In this document: positions 24,362 to 31,524 of the stretch, in pieces
Numbering within the stretch: the stretch's first letter is position 1
Layout of the letters: every line of letters starts with the position of its first letter
DNA from: Bacillota bacterium
GTDB lineage: Bacteria > Bacillota > Dethiobacteria > DTU022
DNA length: 44,620 nt
Assembly: GCA_018400435.1 (NCBI GenBank)
Contig: JAGYMW010000007.1
Coordinates: 1 to 44,620, forward strand
Direction of reading: 5' to 3'
Position numbers and translations under genes: made by a program
The notes under the pieces: generated by a model
Seen by the model: only the letters and a program-made list of their open reading frames with translations
What the model was told of the DNA's origin: nothing
Database searches by the model: none

Positions 24362-24607
24362 GAAGAGCTGTGGCATCGCTATCTTTGCCCCTACGGAGCC
24401 ATACTGGGGCTGCCAGGATCGGTCTCAAAATTCGCAACGGTTATTGATCAGGAAAAATGCAACCGCTGTGGCAGATGCATAAAGGTTTGTCCTTCGGGAG
24501 CAATAGAAGATAATGATGGCGAATTCATAATTGTCAAAAACAGATGCCGTGTGTGCCTGGACTGTCAGGCTGTATGCAAACAAAATGCGATTAGCTATCA
24601 CTGGTAA
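24362..24607 (+). pseudogene. 4Fe-4S membrane protein (NapH/YccM-like), C-terminal fragment
   Basis: An open frame of 81 codons ending in TAA at 24607 with no start codon. It begins EELWHRYLCPYGAILGL, the cytoplasmic motif after the last membrane segments of NapH/NosR/YccM-type ferredoxin proteins, followed by two cysteine clusters, CNRCGRCIKVCP and CRVCLDCQAVCK, each with spacing for a 4Fe-4S cluster. The whole membrane part is missing. It lies head to head with the truncated Crp/Fnr gene; the two fragments meet at about 24355-24365. The full-length protein would pass electrons across or along the membrane; this fragment probably does nothing. Confidence 0.7.
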
Positions 24608-24673
24608 AATAAATCAGTCTGTCAGAAAGATTGGGCTGGTCAGGGACAGCCACTATATTTCCTGCAGCCCTTC

Positions 24674-25003
24674 TTATTTTTTTAAAAATGGTTTGTGCCC
24701 CAGTACATAAACGCCTGTGCCAGTGCATTTCATTTTTTTCATCCGCAAACCACCTTTTTGCAGAAAAAGAGAAATATCATTTTCTGCCCCGGAAATGGCA
24801 CAGCCGCCGAAAGAGAATGAAGCGAGGAAATAGCCACCCGGTTTTAAAATCCTCACTGTTTCCAGCAGGTACATTGGGGCATTCGAAGTAATGATAAGAT
24901 CAAAATGGTCTTCTTCGTAATCGAGACGGCGGGTGTTTCCCTTGATAAAATGGATGTTAACAATTTTGTTTTCTGCTGCTTTAGCTTTAGCAACGGCCAG
25001 CAT
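24674..25003 (-). pseudogene. class I SAM-dependent methyltransferase, N-terminally truncated
   Basis: The frame encodes strands 2 to 7 of a Rossmann methyltransferase: IDAVDQSSEMLAVAKAKAAE (the acidic end of strand 2 starts upstream of the ATG at 25003), IHFIKGNTRRLDYEEDHFDL with the Asp of strand 3, LIITSNAPMYLLETVRILKPGGY, and a closing beta hairpin. Motif I, the glycine-rich SAM loop (D-x-G-x-G-x-G), and everything before it are absent: the frame meets a stop overlapping the end of the permease gene. A GGAGG is kept at about 25031 but precedes an out-of-frame ATG that reads only two codons. It is a relic or a non-catalytic remnant, and the last gene of the PadR operon. Confidence 0.65.
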
Positions 25004-25044
25004 TTCCGATGATTGATCTACAGCATCGATTTGAACCTCCTTAT

Positions 25045-25563
25045 TTAATCATTTGTTATTTGCGTCAGGTCGGTGGGCTTAATCACTTTTTCCATGATCT
25101 GACCGATAATAATCACCGCAGTGAGAGTTAGTACAAAGCGCAGAATGGTAAAGGGGAGCCCCAGGAATTCCATCTCTGCTACTAGCTGGGGAATTTTAAT
25201 TGCCGCCCAGGCGCCGAGAAAGATAACAATATTGGATATACGTGCGCCCTTGGCAAGCAGTGAACCGGCCAGGGGAAAGGCGATATACAGGGGGCCGGTG
25301 GGCAGAGTCCCCATCAGGAAAGAAAAGAAAATCCCCTTTATACCGGAGCCGCTTCCGATCAGCTGTGTTATTTTTTCTTTTGGCACCCATATTTCAAGTA
25401 AACCCATCAGAACAAAAACCGGCGGAATAACCAGGACCATCTCCTTCAGATAATCGAGAGCCACATCTGTAGAACGGGCGGCGATATCCGGCAGCCAGAA
25501 CCACAGTAATATAAATACAGCGGCCATCAAGAGAGGGGCTTTGAATTTCTTAATTATGATCAT
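25045..25563 (-). CDS. half-size permease (PF03773/ArsP-like family), second half
   Basis: A 172-residue protein with about five membrane segments. The core GTLPTGPLYIAFPLAGSLLAKGA near residue 85 is the glycine/proline-rich re-entrant motif of the DUF318-type permease family, which includes the organoarsenical exporter ArsP. Full-length members have about 300 residues made of two related halves; here each half is its own gene. Its start overlaps the stop of the first half by four bases (ATGA), so the two are made together and probably pair. The substrate is unknown; many relatives sit in metal or metalloid operons. Confidence 0.75.
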   Translation of the reverse strand: MIIIKKFKAPLLMAAVFILLWFWLPDIAARSTDVALDYLKEMVLVIPPVFVLMGLLEIWVPKEKITQLIGSGSGIKGIFFSFLMGTLPTGPLYIAFPLAGSLLAKGARISNIVIFLGAWAAIKIPQLVAEMEFLGLPFTILRFVLTLTAVIIIGQIMEKVIKPTDLTQITND

Positions 25564-26039
25564 GTCAGGATCACTCCCATCACAGCGGCGATGATCAGGG
25601 CGGCGATGAAGCTCATCCCGTTTCGCAGTAAAGTAAATTTCTTACCCAGGGCTTTGATTTCCAGCGGTGCTGTAACAAAGCCAACCATCACAAGGGTGGT
25701 AATGAAAACGGCAATGGTAGTTACCGTTGCCCCGGCACGCAGCAGTGAACCGGCCAGGGGAAAAGAGATCAAAGCCGGAATAAGAGTAACAGCACCAAGG
25801 ACGGCTGCGGTGGCTGTAGCCATCAGGCCGGCTTCTTCACCCACGAGGCGTGATATGGTTTCCGGGGGCAGGATGCCCAGGATCAGGCCAACCACCCCGA
25901 CGATAGCCAGAAGGCCCGGGGCCATTTTCCAGAGAGCCCTGGCGCCGACTATAAAGGCTTTTTTAGTTTTTTCCCTGCTCTTGAGCAAAGAAAGACCAAC
26001 ACAGAGGGCCAGTAAGATATAGACAATGATGGTGGTCAT
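25560..26039 (-). CDS. half-size permease (PF03773/ArsP-like family), first half
   Basis: A 159-residue protein with about five membrane segments, containing the same kind of core as its downstream partner: GAVTLIPALISFPLAGSLLRAGA. Both halves share FPLAGSLL followed by GA, showing an internal duplication kept as two genes. The frame is open to 26069, but AAAGGA lies nine bases before the ATG at 26039, which is preferred. Together the pair would form one transporter in the cytoplasmic membrane. The cupin gene is 95 bases upstream. Confidence 0.75.
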   Translation of the reverse strand: MTTIIVYILLALCVGLSLLKSREKTKKAFIVGARALWKMAPGLLAIVGVVGLILGILPPETISRLVGEEAGLMATATAAVLGAVTLIPALISFPLAGSLLRAGATVTTIAVFITTLVMVGFVTAPLEIKALGKKFTLLRNGMSFIAALIIAAVMGVILT

Positions 26040-26133
26040 TCTAATCATTCCTTTCGCCTGTTTTCTCAACCCACTTAACTACATGGTAGGAACAGGTTAG
26101 ATAGCCTTGATCCTGTATAATTTTTAGTTATTT

Positions 26134-26436
26134 TTAGTTATACTGGATGGCCAGAACTACAAGCCGTGTTTTTGCCCGAATCTGCCTTTCCTGGCCCGGT
26201 TCGATGAATGAGAGGCCCCCGGCGGAGATGGCTGCTTCTTCACCGCCTGCCGAGATAAGACCCTCACCTTCGACGATATAAAAAGCGGTGCTGCGTTCCA
26301 TGACGCAGGGAGGGACAGCCTGCCCTGGTTCGAAGCATATTGTCAGCATTTTGAAATTTTCGGTTACTTTCAGCTCTTTTTTTATATGGCTCTGCGGTTC
26401 GAACTCCTTTAAATTGGCGAGATTTAATAGCTGCAT
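26134..26436 (-). CDS. small cupin-domain protein
   Basis: A 100-residue single-domain cupin. The first conserved box is degenerate (CFEPGQAVPPCVMERSTAFYIVEGEG: the usual two His are replaced, with Cys and Glu available), and the second box is GGLSFIEPGQERQIRA. The barrel could bind a small ligand or metal, but the canonical three-His-one-Glu metal site is not complete, so a binding rather than catalytic role is likely. The ATG has GAGAGGAA upstream. It lies between the PadR gene and the split permease in one operon. Confidence 0.85.
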   Translation of the reverse strand: MQLLNLANLKEFEPQSHIKKELKVTENFKMLTICFEPGQAVPPCVMERSTAFYIVEGEGLISAGGEEAAISAGGLSFIEPGQERQIRAKTRLVVLAIQYN

Positions 26437-26515
26437 AAAAATTTTCCTCTCTATCCAACAAGATAATCATTGCTGGATTCTGTAGTTTATTTTTTCAAAC
26501 GTTGTGGGTATTAGA

Positions 26516-26896
26516 CTATTTCTGCTCCGCTGCATACTTTTTTTCATAAACATCGAGGAATTTTTGGAGGGTTGAAACTCGGCGTCGGATCTTTGCCGCC
26601 CACATATGCAGGCATTCTTTGCCGTCTGCGGTCATTGAATATACCTTACGGGCTGGGCCTCCCCTGCCAGGTATTAGTTTTGATTCCACTTTGCCGTCTT
26701 CTTCAAGACGTCGCAGATGCCGGTAAACCATGCTCGGATCGGGAGGAATGTCGACAAAGGCCAGGCTGTTCAATTTTTCCACAATTTCATAGCCGTGAGC
26801 CGGTTTTTCGTCGAGCAGAAAGAGGATGCATGGGACGATAAACCCCTCAATTTTTAAATTATGATCATGACATCCGCAGTTGCCGACATCACACAT
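26516..26896 (-). CDS. PadR-family transcriptional regulator with Cys/His-rich N-terminus
   Basis: A 126-residue winged-helix repressor. Residues 19-100 are a PadR domain: FIVPCILFLLDEKPAHGYEIVEKL, PPDPSMVYRHLRRLEEDGKV with the recognition helix, and GPARKVYSMTADGKE in the wing. A C-terminal helix serves for dimer formation. The first 14 residues, MCDVGNCGCHDHNL, hold three Cys and two His, unusual for PadR and suited to metal or redox sensing. It is the first gene of the minus-strand operon with cupin, permeases and methyltransferase. The promoter contains a 25-base palindrome that is probably its own operator. Confidence 0.88.
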   Translation of the reverse strand: MCDVGNCGCHDHNLKIEGFIVPCILFLLDEKPAHGYEIVEKLNSLAFVDIPPDPSMVYRHLRRLEEDGKVESKLIPGRGGPARKVYSMTADGKECLHMWAAKIRRRVSTLQKFLDVYEKKYAAEQK

Positions 26897-26925
26897 GGCA
26901 AAAGCCTCCCGTATTGTTTACTTAA

Positions 26926-26950
26926 CAGTAGTGGTAGTATACCACTACTG
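26926..26950 (-). promoter_or_regulatory. palindromic operator, probable PadR site
   Basis: CAGTAGTGGTA, three bases, TACCACTACTG: a perfect 11-bp inverted repeat lying across the -10 (26936-26941) of the PadR promoter. A bound dimer would block RNA polymerase, giving autorepression of the whole operon. Confidence 0.75.
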
Positions 26951-26964
26951 GTGTGTTGAGTCAA
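26936..26964 (-). promoter_or_regulatory. promoter of the PadR operon
   Basis: On the minus strand TTGACT (26959-26964), exactly 17 bases, TATACT (26936-26941): five of six consensus bases in each hexamer. It is about 40 bases from the PadR start codon. Confidence 0.8.
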
Positions 26965-27104
26965 CAGCATTAAGGCTCTTTCCTTATAGATTGGTTGTGT
27001 AACTGCAAATTGGGAATATGTGGATAGGATGCTGTTGTTTCCAAGGGGGGTGAGATTATTTTTTTACTGGTGCCCGCCAATATTTTATTACTGTTTTTCT
27101 TTTA

Positions 27105-27866
27105 TTAAAGTTCCATGTGTGAAAAGAGGCTTCCGGCGAGCAGATATAGCAAAACGATGAGCAGGAGCGTAATTGCCAGTGGCCCGGTCATTGTGGAAGG
27201 GCTTGCTGTGCCGTCGATTAAAGGTTTCATCAGGGCCAATAAAGTATTGGGGTAAAAGTCGGCAGCTGCTGTTTCGGAGACTACCAGGTTAAACAGTCCA
27301 CTTAAAAAGAAAATTATTACTGCCAGGCCTCCGGCTGCCAGCTGGCTTTTGAGAACGGCGGAGAATGCGAAAGTAAGAGTGGCCAGCAGCAGGGTATAGG
27401 CGATCAAAGCAATGGTAGCCCAGATCGAACCAGCCATGGGGGGCTGGCCCATTAGTGTCATTGTGTAAAGATAGGCCAGGGTGCTGCAGATTAATAAGCC
27501 GATGGTAACAAAGGTGAAAAGGACAGCGATCTTGGCCGTAAGGTACTGCCAGCGGCCAATGGGTTTACTGAGCATCCATCCGGCAACCCCTGTTTCCTTT
27601 TCCCGGGCTACAGTACCCATGACCATGAAAATCAGGACCAGGACCCCCATCTGTGAAACGTCGGAGAGGTAGCTGAAAAAAGTCTCTTCGGGGGTGGGAT
27701 CGGGCATAACTATTTCCACCCCTTCGGCAAAGCGGGCCATAATCTCATTCATGTACTTCATCATCGGCGGGTCGAGCAGGGCGAAAAAGAGCACAACCAG
27801 CAAAAATGCAGGATAGCGGAAGCTGCGCCAGTTCCATTTGAATTCTTTCATTAGCAGAACGGTCAT
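27105..27866 (-). CDS. ABC-2 type transporter permease (YxlG-like)
   Basis: A 253-residue membrane protein with six predicted spans. After the first span comes a large extracytoplasmic loop (residues 35-70, acidic), then GTVAREKETGVAGWMLSKPIGRWQYLTAK, the cytoplasmic coupling segment of ABC-2 permeases. The start overlaps the end of the ATPase gene by four bases. With the ATPase and the PLDc_N protein upstream it matches the order YxlE-YxlF-YxlG of Bacillus subtilis. It probably exports a toxic or signalling compound, but the cargo is unknown. No extracytoplasmic-function sigma gene is next to it, unlike the Bacillus operon. Confidence 0.85.
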   Translation of the reverse strand: MTVLLMKEFKWNWRSFRYPAFLLVVLFFALLDPPMMKYMNEIMARFAEGVEIVMPDPTPEETFFSYLSDVSQMGVLVLIFMVMGTVAREKETGVAGWMLSKPIGRWQYLTAKIAVLFTFVTIGLLICSTLAYLYTMTLMGQPPMAGSIWATIALIAYTLLLATLTFAFSAVLKSQLAAGGLAVIIFFLSGLFNLVVSETAAADFYPNTLLALMKPLIDGTASPSTMTGPLAITLLLIVLLYLLAGSLFSHMEL

Positions 27867-28825
27867 GGACGGTCCACCTCCCGGCGGTGGTTTTCATCAA
27901 GCACTCTGAAAAAAGCTTCTTCAAGATTGGTGTGGTTTGGAGCGAATTCTGTAACGGTAATACCCTGTCGGATCAAGGTCGGGAGCAGTTTCTCAGCCAT
28001 GGCAATCGATTCTCCCGGTTTGGAGATTACCAGGAGTTTGTCCTGCTGTGGGCTTACTTCTCTTACAGCGGGATTTTTCCTGATCATGGCGGCTGCTTCG
28101 GCCTGCTGATCCGAACGAACGGCGATCAGGTACTGCTCCATGGCGTAACGGTTGAGCAGTTCACCGGTGCCGGCATCCAGCAGTTTCCGCCCCCTGTCAA
28201 TGATTGTTACATGATCACAAACTTTTTCCACATCGGCCAGGATGTGACTGGAAAAGAAGACTGTGGCCCTGTTTCTGAGCCTGGAGATGATTTCAAGGAC
28301 CCTGCGACGGCCTTCGGGGTCGAGAGCCGAAACTGGTTCATCAAGGATCAGCAGTTCCGGTTCGGGCAGAAGGACGGCGGCAATACCTAGACGTTGCTGC
28401 ATGCCCCGTGAGTATGTGCTGACCCGGCGGTTGGCGGCATCGTCAAGCTGGAAATATTTTAAGAGGCGATCAATTCGTGTCTGGCTCAGGTTTTTTTCTA
28501 ACCTGTAGATGCTGGTAACCAGCGTAAGCGCTTCTTTTCCGGTCAATCCCTCGGGGAAGACCGGATCCTGTGGCAGGTAGGTAGTATAGCGCAGGTAATC
28601 CAATTTTTGGCCAAACTTGAGCGGCATGCCGAGAACACTGACTTCTCCGGCATCGGCGGCGATCAATCCAAGAATAATTTTTATGGTCGTGGTTTTACCG
28701 GCGCCATTGGGCCCGAGGAAGCCGTGGATGCTGCCCCGCCTGACCTGAAAATCAATGCCCCGGAGGGCGGAGTGATGATCAAATTGCTTGGACAGCCCGC
28801 TGACAAAGATGGCATTTCCTTTAAT
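27863..28825 (-). CDS. ABC transporter ATP-binding protein (YxlF-like)
   Basis: About 320 residues. Walker A is GPNGAGKTT, the Q-loop is YLPQDPVFPEG, the signature is STYSRGMQQRLGIAA, Walker B is LLILDEPVSALDP and the switch is FFSSHI; a C-terminal regulatory domain of about 100 residues follows, as in drug and nod-factor exporters of the ABC-2 type. The frame is open to a TTG at 28870 inside the upstream gene, with no ribosome binding site. GGAGAGG lies six bases before an ATT at 28823-28825, two bases after the upstream stop, and would give MKGNAIFVSGLSKQF, the normal family start; no ATG, GTG or well-placed TTG fits, so a rare ATT start is proposed. Confidence 0.88.
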   Translation of the reverse strand: MKGNAIFVSGLSKQFDHHSALRGIDFQVRRGSIHGFLGPNGAGKTTTIKIILGLIAADAGEVSVLGMPLKFGQKLDYLRYTTYLPQDPVFPEGLTGKEALTLVTSIYRLEKNLSQTRIDRLLKYFQLDDAANRRVSTYSRGMQQRLGIAAVLLPEPELLILDEPVSALDPEGRRRVLEIISRLRNRATVFFSSHILADVEKVCDHVTIIDRGRKLLDAGTGELLNRYAMEQYLIAVRSDQQAEAAAMIRKNPAVREVSPQQDKLLVISKPGESIAMAEKLLPTLIRQGITVTEFAPNHTNLEEAFFRVLDENHRREVDRP

Positions 28826-28826
28826 C

Positions 28827-29027
28827 TTATTCCTCTCCCCTGCCGAATACCAGGTAGATAATCGGCCCAAAAATATTGATGAAAACGATAATCAGAACCC
28901 AGGCCCACCGGGGGAGGCCTTTAACCTCTCTGTGCCTGATCAGGTCGATGATAGCCCAGACCATGAGCAGGATTTGCAAAACCAGAAGGGGCCAGAAAAT
29001 CTTCAGTAGATCCAGGACTTCCTGCAA
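28827..29027 (-). CDS. PLDc_N-domain small membrane protein (YxlE-like)
   Basis: A 66-residue protein with two membrane helices: residues 8-28 and 42-62, separated by IRHREVKGLPRWAW. The end, NIFGPIIYLVFGRGEE, is the hallmark of the phospholipase-D-nuclease N-terminal (PLDc_N) family, here without any catalytic domain. In Bacillus subtilis the homologue YxlE accompanies an ABC-2 exporter and modulates it. It lies 24 bases downstream of serC and directly before the ATPase gene. Confidence 0.88.
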   Translation of the reverse strand: MQEVLDLLKIFWPLLVLQILLMVWAIIDLIRHREVKGLPRWAWVLIIVFINIFGPIIYLVFGRGEE

Positions 29028-29051
29028 AGTGGATCACCTCCGTTTTGGATG

Positions 29052-30179
29052 TCAAGCACCGGTTTTTACTTCATGGTAAGCCCATTCAAGCCACTGCATG
29101 GCCAGGGCCAGGTTTTCTTTGTCTACTGTTGCGCCGCACCAGAACCTGAGTCCGGAGGGAGCATCGCGATAGGAAGCGGTATCGAAAGCCGCTTCTTCCG
29201 CTTCCAGCAAACCGACAAGATCCTTGAGTTGTTCGGCATCCAGGTCCACGATCAGGCAGACGCTGGTATTTGATCTGACAGCTGGATCAGCTGCCAGAAA
29301 ATTAATCCAGTCATGTGCTTCAACGAAGTTTTCAATCACCTGCAGGTTTTCTTTACTCCTCCTGATCAAGGCCGGAAGACCACCAATTTTTTCAGCCCAG
29401 TCCAGGGCATCCAGATAGTCTTCAGTGCAGAGCATGGAAGGGGTGTTGATGGTTGATCCTTCAAATATGTCCTTAATCAGTTTCCCCTTTTTGGCCAGAC
29501 GGAAGATTTTCGGCAGCGGCAGGGGTGGGGTGTAGTTTTCGATCCGCTCGACTGCCCGTGGAGAAAGGACCAGCATACCGTGGGCAGCTTCGCCTCCCAG
29601 CACTTTCTGCCAGGAAAAAGTGACCACGTCCAGCTTTTCCCAGGGTATTTCCATGGCGAAGACCGCTGAAGTGGCATCACAGAGAACGAGGCCTTTCCTA
29701 TCGGTGGGAATAAAATCACCACCAGGTATTTTTACTCCACTTGTTGTTCCGTTCCAGGTCAGCACTACATCGTGGTCGAAGTTAATTTGTTTAAGGTCGG
29801 GCAGGAAACCATAATCGGCGGTAATAACATTTACTTCAGGTAGCTTGAGCTGCTTTTCGATATCGTCTGCCCAGGTCTTGCCGAAAGATTCGAAATAGAA
29901 GACATCGACCGGTTTTGGCCCCAGAAGGCTCCACATAGCCATTTCAAATGCTCCAGTGTCTGAAGCAGGGACGATACCGAGCATATAGTCAGCAGGCATT
30001 CCCAGGATTTTTTTAGTTTTTTCTATTGCTTTTTTCAGGCGTGCTTTCCCTTCCTTGCTGCGGTGGGAACGGCCTAAAAGATCTTTTTTAAGTGAGGATA
30101 AATTGTAGCCTGGTCTTTTAGCACAGGGCCCTGAAGAAAAATTCGGGCAATTTGGTTTTCGTTGTGGTTTTAAGGACAT
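29052..30179 (-). CDS. serC: phosphoserine aminotransferase
   Basis: A 375-residue class V PLP aminotransferase making 3-phosphoserine from 3-phosphohydroxypyruvate and glutamate, the second step of serine synthesis. Residues 10-20 ([11 protein letters not shown]) hold the substrate loop, SHRSKEG (38-44) the phosphate contacts, [17 protein letters not shown] the PLP-binding Asp168, and [15 protein letters not shown] the Schiff-base Lys192. The sequence resembles the archaeal/Methanosarcina-type branch rather than the E. coli branch. The ATG at 30179 has GGAGG eight bases upstream; an in-frame TTG at 30185 is too close to it. No serA or serB gene is adjacent. The downstream YxlE-like gene begins 24 bases on, so it may share the transcript. 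Confidence 0.9.
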   Translation of the reverse strand: MSLKPQRKPNCPNFSSGPCAKRPGYNLSSLKKDLLGRSHRSKEGKARLKKAIEKTKKILGMPADYMLGIVPASDTGAFEMAMWSLLGPKPVDVFYFESFGKTWADDIEKQLKLPEVNVITADYGFLPDLKQINFDHDVVLTWNGTTSGVKIPGGDFIPTDRKGLVLCDATSAVFAMEIPWEKLDVVTFSWQKVLGGEAAHGMLVLSPRAVERIENYTPPLPLPKIFRLAKKGKLIKDIFEGSTINTPSMLCTEDYLDALDWAEKIGGLPALIRRSKENLQVIENFVEAHDWINFLAADPAVRSNTSVCLIVDLDAEQLKDLVGLLEAEEAAFDTASYRDAPSGLRFWCGATVDKENLALAMQWLEWAYHEVKTGA

Positions 30180-30378
30180 GGTCAAGAACCTCCGGCATAT
30201 TATTATAGTCGTTTCTTCAGCAATAATAATATATCAGTAAGAGTTGTTAGTAAAGTGATTGGCAGTCTGTCTTTTTCGGGTTGCTTTATTTGATTTTCCA
30301 AAAGTGATGATTATTTACTTACTGAAGTTACCTGTTCTCTCAGTTTACCCTTTTAACTAATCTGTACTTGTTGCCCTG
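30180..30378. other. divergent promoter region between serC and znuA
   Basis: Part of a 315-base gap. A TATAAT for serC reads on the minus strand at 30202-30207, 22 bases from its start, without a good -35. No gene or structured RNA is seen between it and the zinc operon promoter. Confidence 0.35.
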
Positions 30379-30407
30379 TGGTATAATTATTTTATCCAAA
30401 TGATAAA
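30379..30407 (+). promoter_or_regulatory. extended -10 promoter and Zur/Fur-type operator of the zinc operon
   Basis: TGGTATAAT at 30379-30387 is an extended -10; no -35 is needed. Directly after it TTTATC (30391-30396) and GATAAA (30402-30407) form an inverted repeat with a five-base centre, AT-rich as for Fur-family sites and placed over the start of transcription. The regulator gene at the end of the operon is the likely binder. Confidence 0.5.
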
Positions 30408-30494
30408 GTTTCTCAAAATGGATGGATTTTTGCTCGCACTGAATTGACAAGCATAACAACATAACCATCGTGGTTCAAAAGGACGGGATATTCA

Positions 30495-31481
30495 ATGCGC
30501 CGGATTGTTTTTCTCTTGCTACTGTTAATGATTGTTACATTTGCTGTTGGCTGTGGTTCGCCTGGCAATGATCTGGCTGACAAACCGTCACTGACTGTGA
30601 TCACAACAATCTATCCCCTGGCCGATATTACCCGGCAACTTGGCGGTGATCTGGTAGATGTGATTTGTTTACTGCCCACAGGGGCAAGTCCCCACACTTA
30701 TGAACCGACAGTTGATCAGGCCAGGTTGATCAGTGAAGCACAGCTGTTTGTTTTTATTGGTGCCGGACTGGATGATTGGGGGACCGACCTGGCGAATGCT
30801 GCCGGACCCGAACTGCATCTAATTGATCTCTCCACTTCTGTTACTCTCCTCGAAGAAGGCGTTCATTTAATGCCTGTACCGGCCGACGATAAAGTAGCTT
30901 CAACTATCAAACCAGAGCTTTCGGATCTACAGGATGAAGAGTCTGATCATGATTACAGGCAAGGGAAAATGAATCCTCATTACTGGCTTGATCCTGTAGT
31001 GGTTAGCGATCAGATTTGCTCCTCCATTTTCCAGGAACTGGTTTACCTGTTACCTGATGAAGAATCATATTTCAAGGAAAGAATGGACAATTACCGTAAT
31101 GAACTGGCCCTCCTTGATGAAGAAATAAAAACGAATGTCGCTTCTTTCAGCAGCAGGAAGTTTATAGCGTTCCACTCGGCCTGGCAGTATTTTGCCTCTC
31201 GCTACAATTTGGATCAGGCAGCGGTTATTGCCGGTTCCCCAGGCCGGGAACCTTCTGCAGGGTGGATAGCTGATTTGATCGATCTGGTTGAGCGGGGGCA
31301 GGTTAAAGCTGTTTTTGCCGAACCGCAATTTTCACAGGATCTGGCGGACAGGATTGCCGAAGAGGGAGGCATAGACGTACATATCCTCGATCCACTGGGT
31401 GGGGAGAATATACCGGGAAGAGAAACTTACCTGTCGTTGATGAGATACAATCTGGCCGTATTCAGGGAAGCGCTTGACTGA
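30495..31481 (+). CDS. znuA: metal ABC transporter substrate-binding lipoprotein (ZnuA-like)
   Basis: A 328-residue cluster A-I binding protein that captures Zn2+ (or Mn2+) outside the membrane. The signal peptide ends in a lipobox, FAVGC, with lipidated Cys20. Metal ligands expected from the family are His67 (SPHTYEP), His162 (NPHYWLDP), His227 (AFHSAWQYF) and Asp299 (ILDPLG). A short acidic/His-containing loop at 146-155 lies where zinc-specific members have a longer His-rich loop, which supports zinc. The start ATG has no strong ribosome binding site (AAAAGGACGGG about ten bases upstream). First gene of znuA-znuC-znuB-fur. Confidence 0.9.
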   Translation: MRRIVFLLLLLMIVTFAVGCGSPGNDLADKPSLTVITTIYPLADITRQLGGDLVDVICLLPTGASPHTYEPTVDQARLISEAQLFVFIGAGLDDWGTDLANAAGPELHLIDLSTSVTLLEEGVHLMPVPADDKVASTIKPELSDLQDEESDHDYRQGKMNPHYWLDPVVVSDQICSSIFQELVYLLPDEESYFKERMDNYRNELALLDEEIKTNVASFSSRKFIAFHSAWQYFASRYNLDQAAVIAGSPGREPSAGWIADLIDLVERGQVKAVFAEPQFSQDLADRIAEEGGIDVHILDPLGGENIPGRETYLSLMRYNLAVFREALD

Positions 31482-31524
31482 ATCAAGATAAATTGCAGGA
31501 GTTAACCAGCGGAGGCTCAATGAA

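Noticed and set aside
21900-25040. Insertion sequence or prophage as the cause of the gene remnants
   Set aside because: No transposase, integrase, terminal inverted repeats or phage genes were found in or near the region.
26970-27104. Extra small gene between the ABC permease and the PadR promoter
   Set aside because: No frame with a ribosome binding site; only non-coding sequence is seen.
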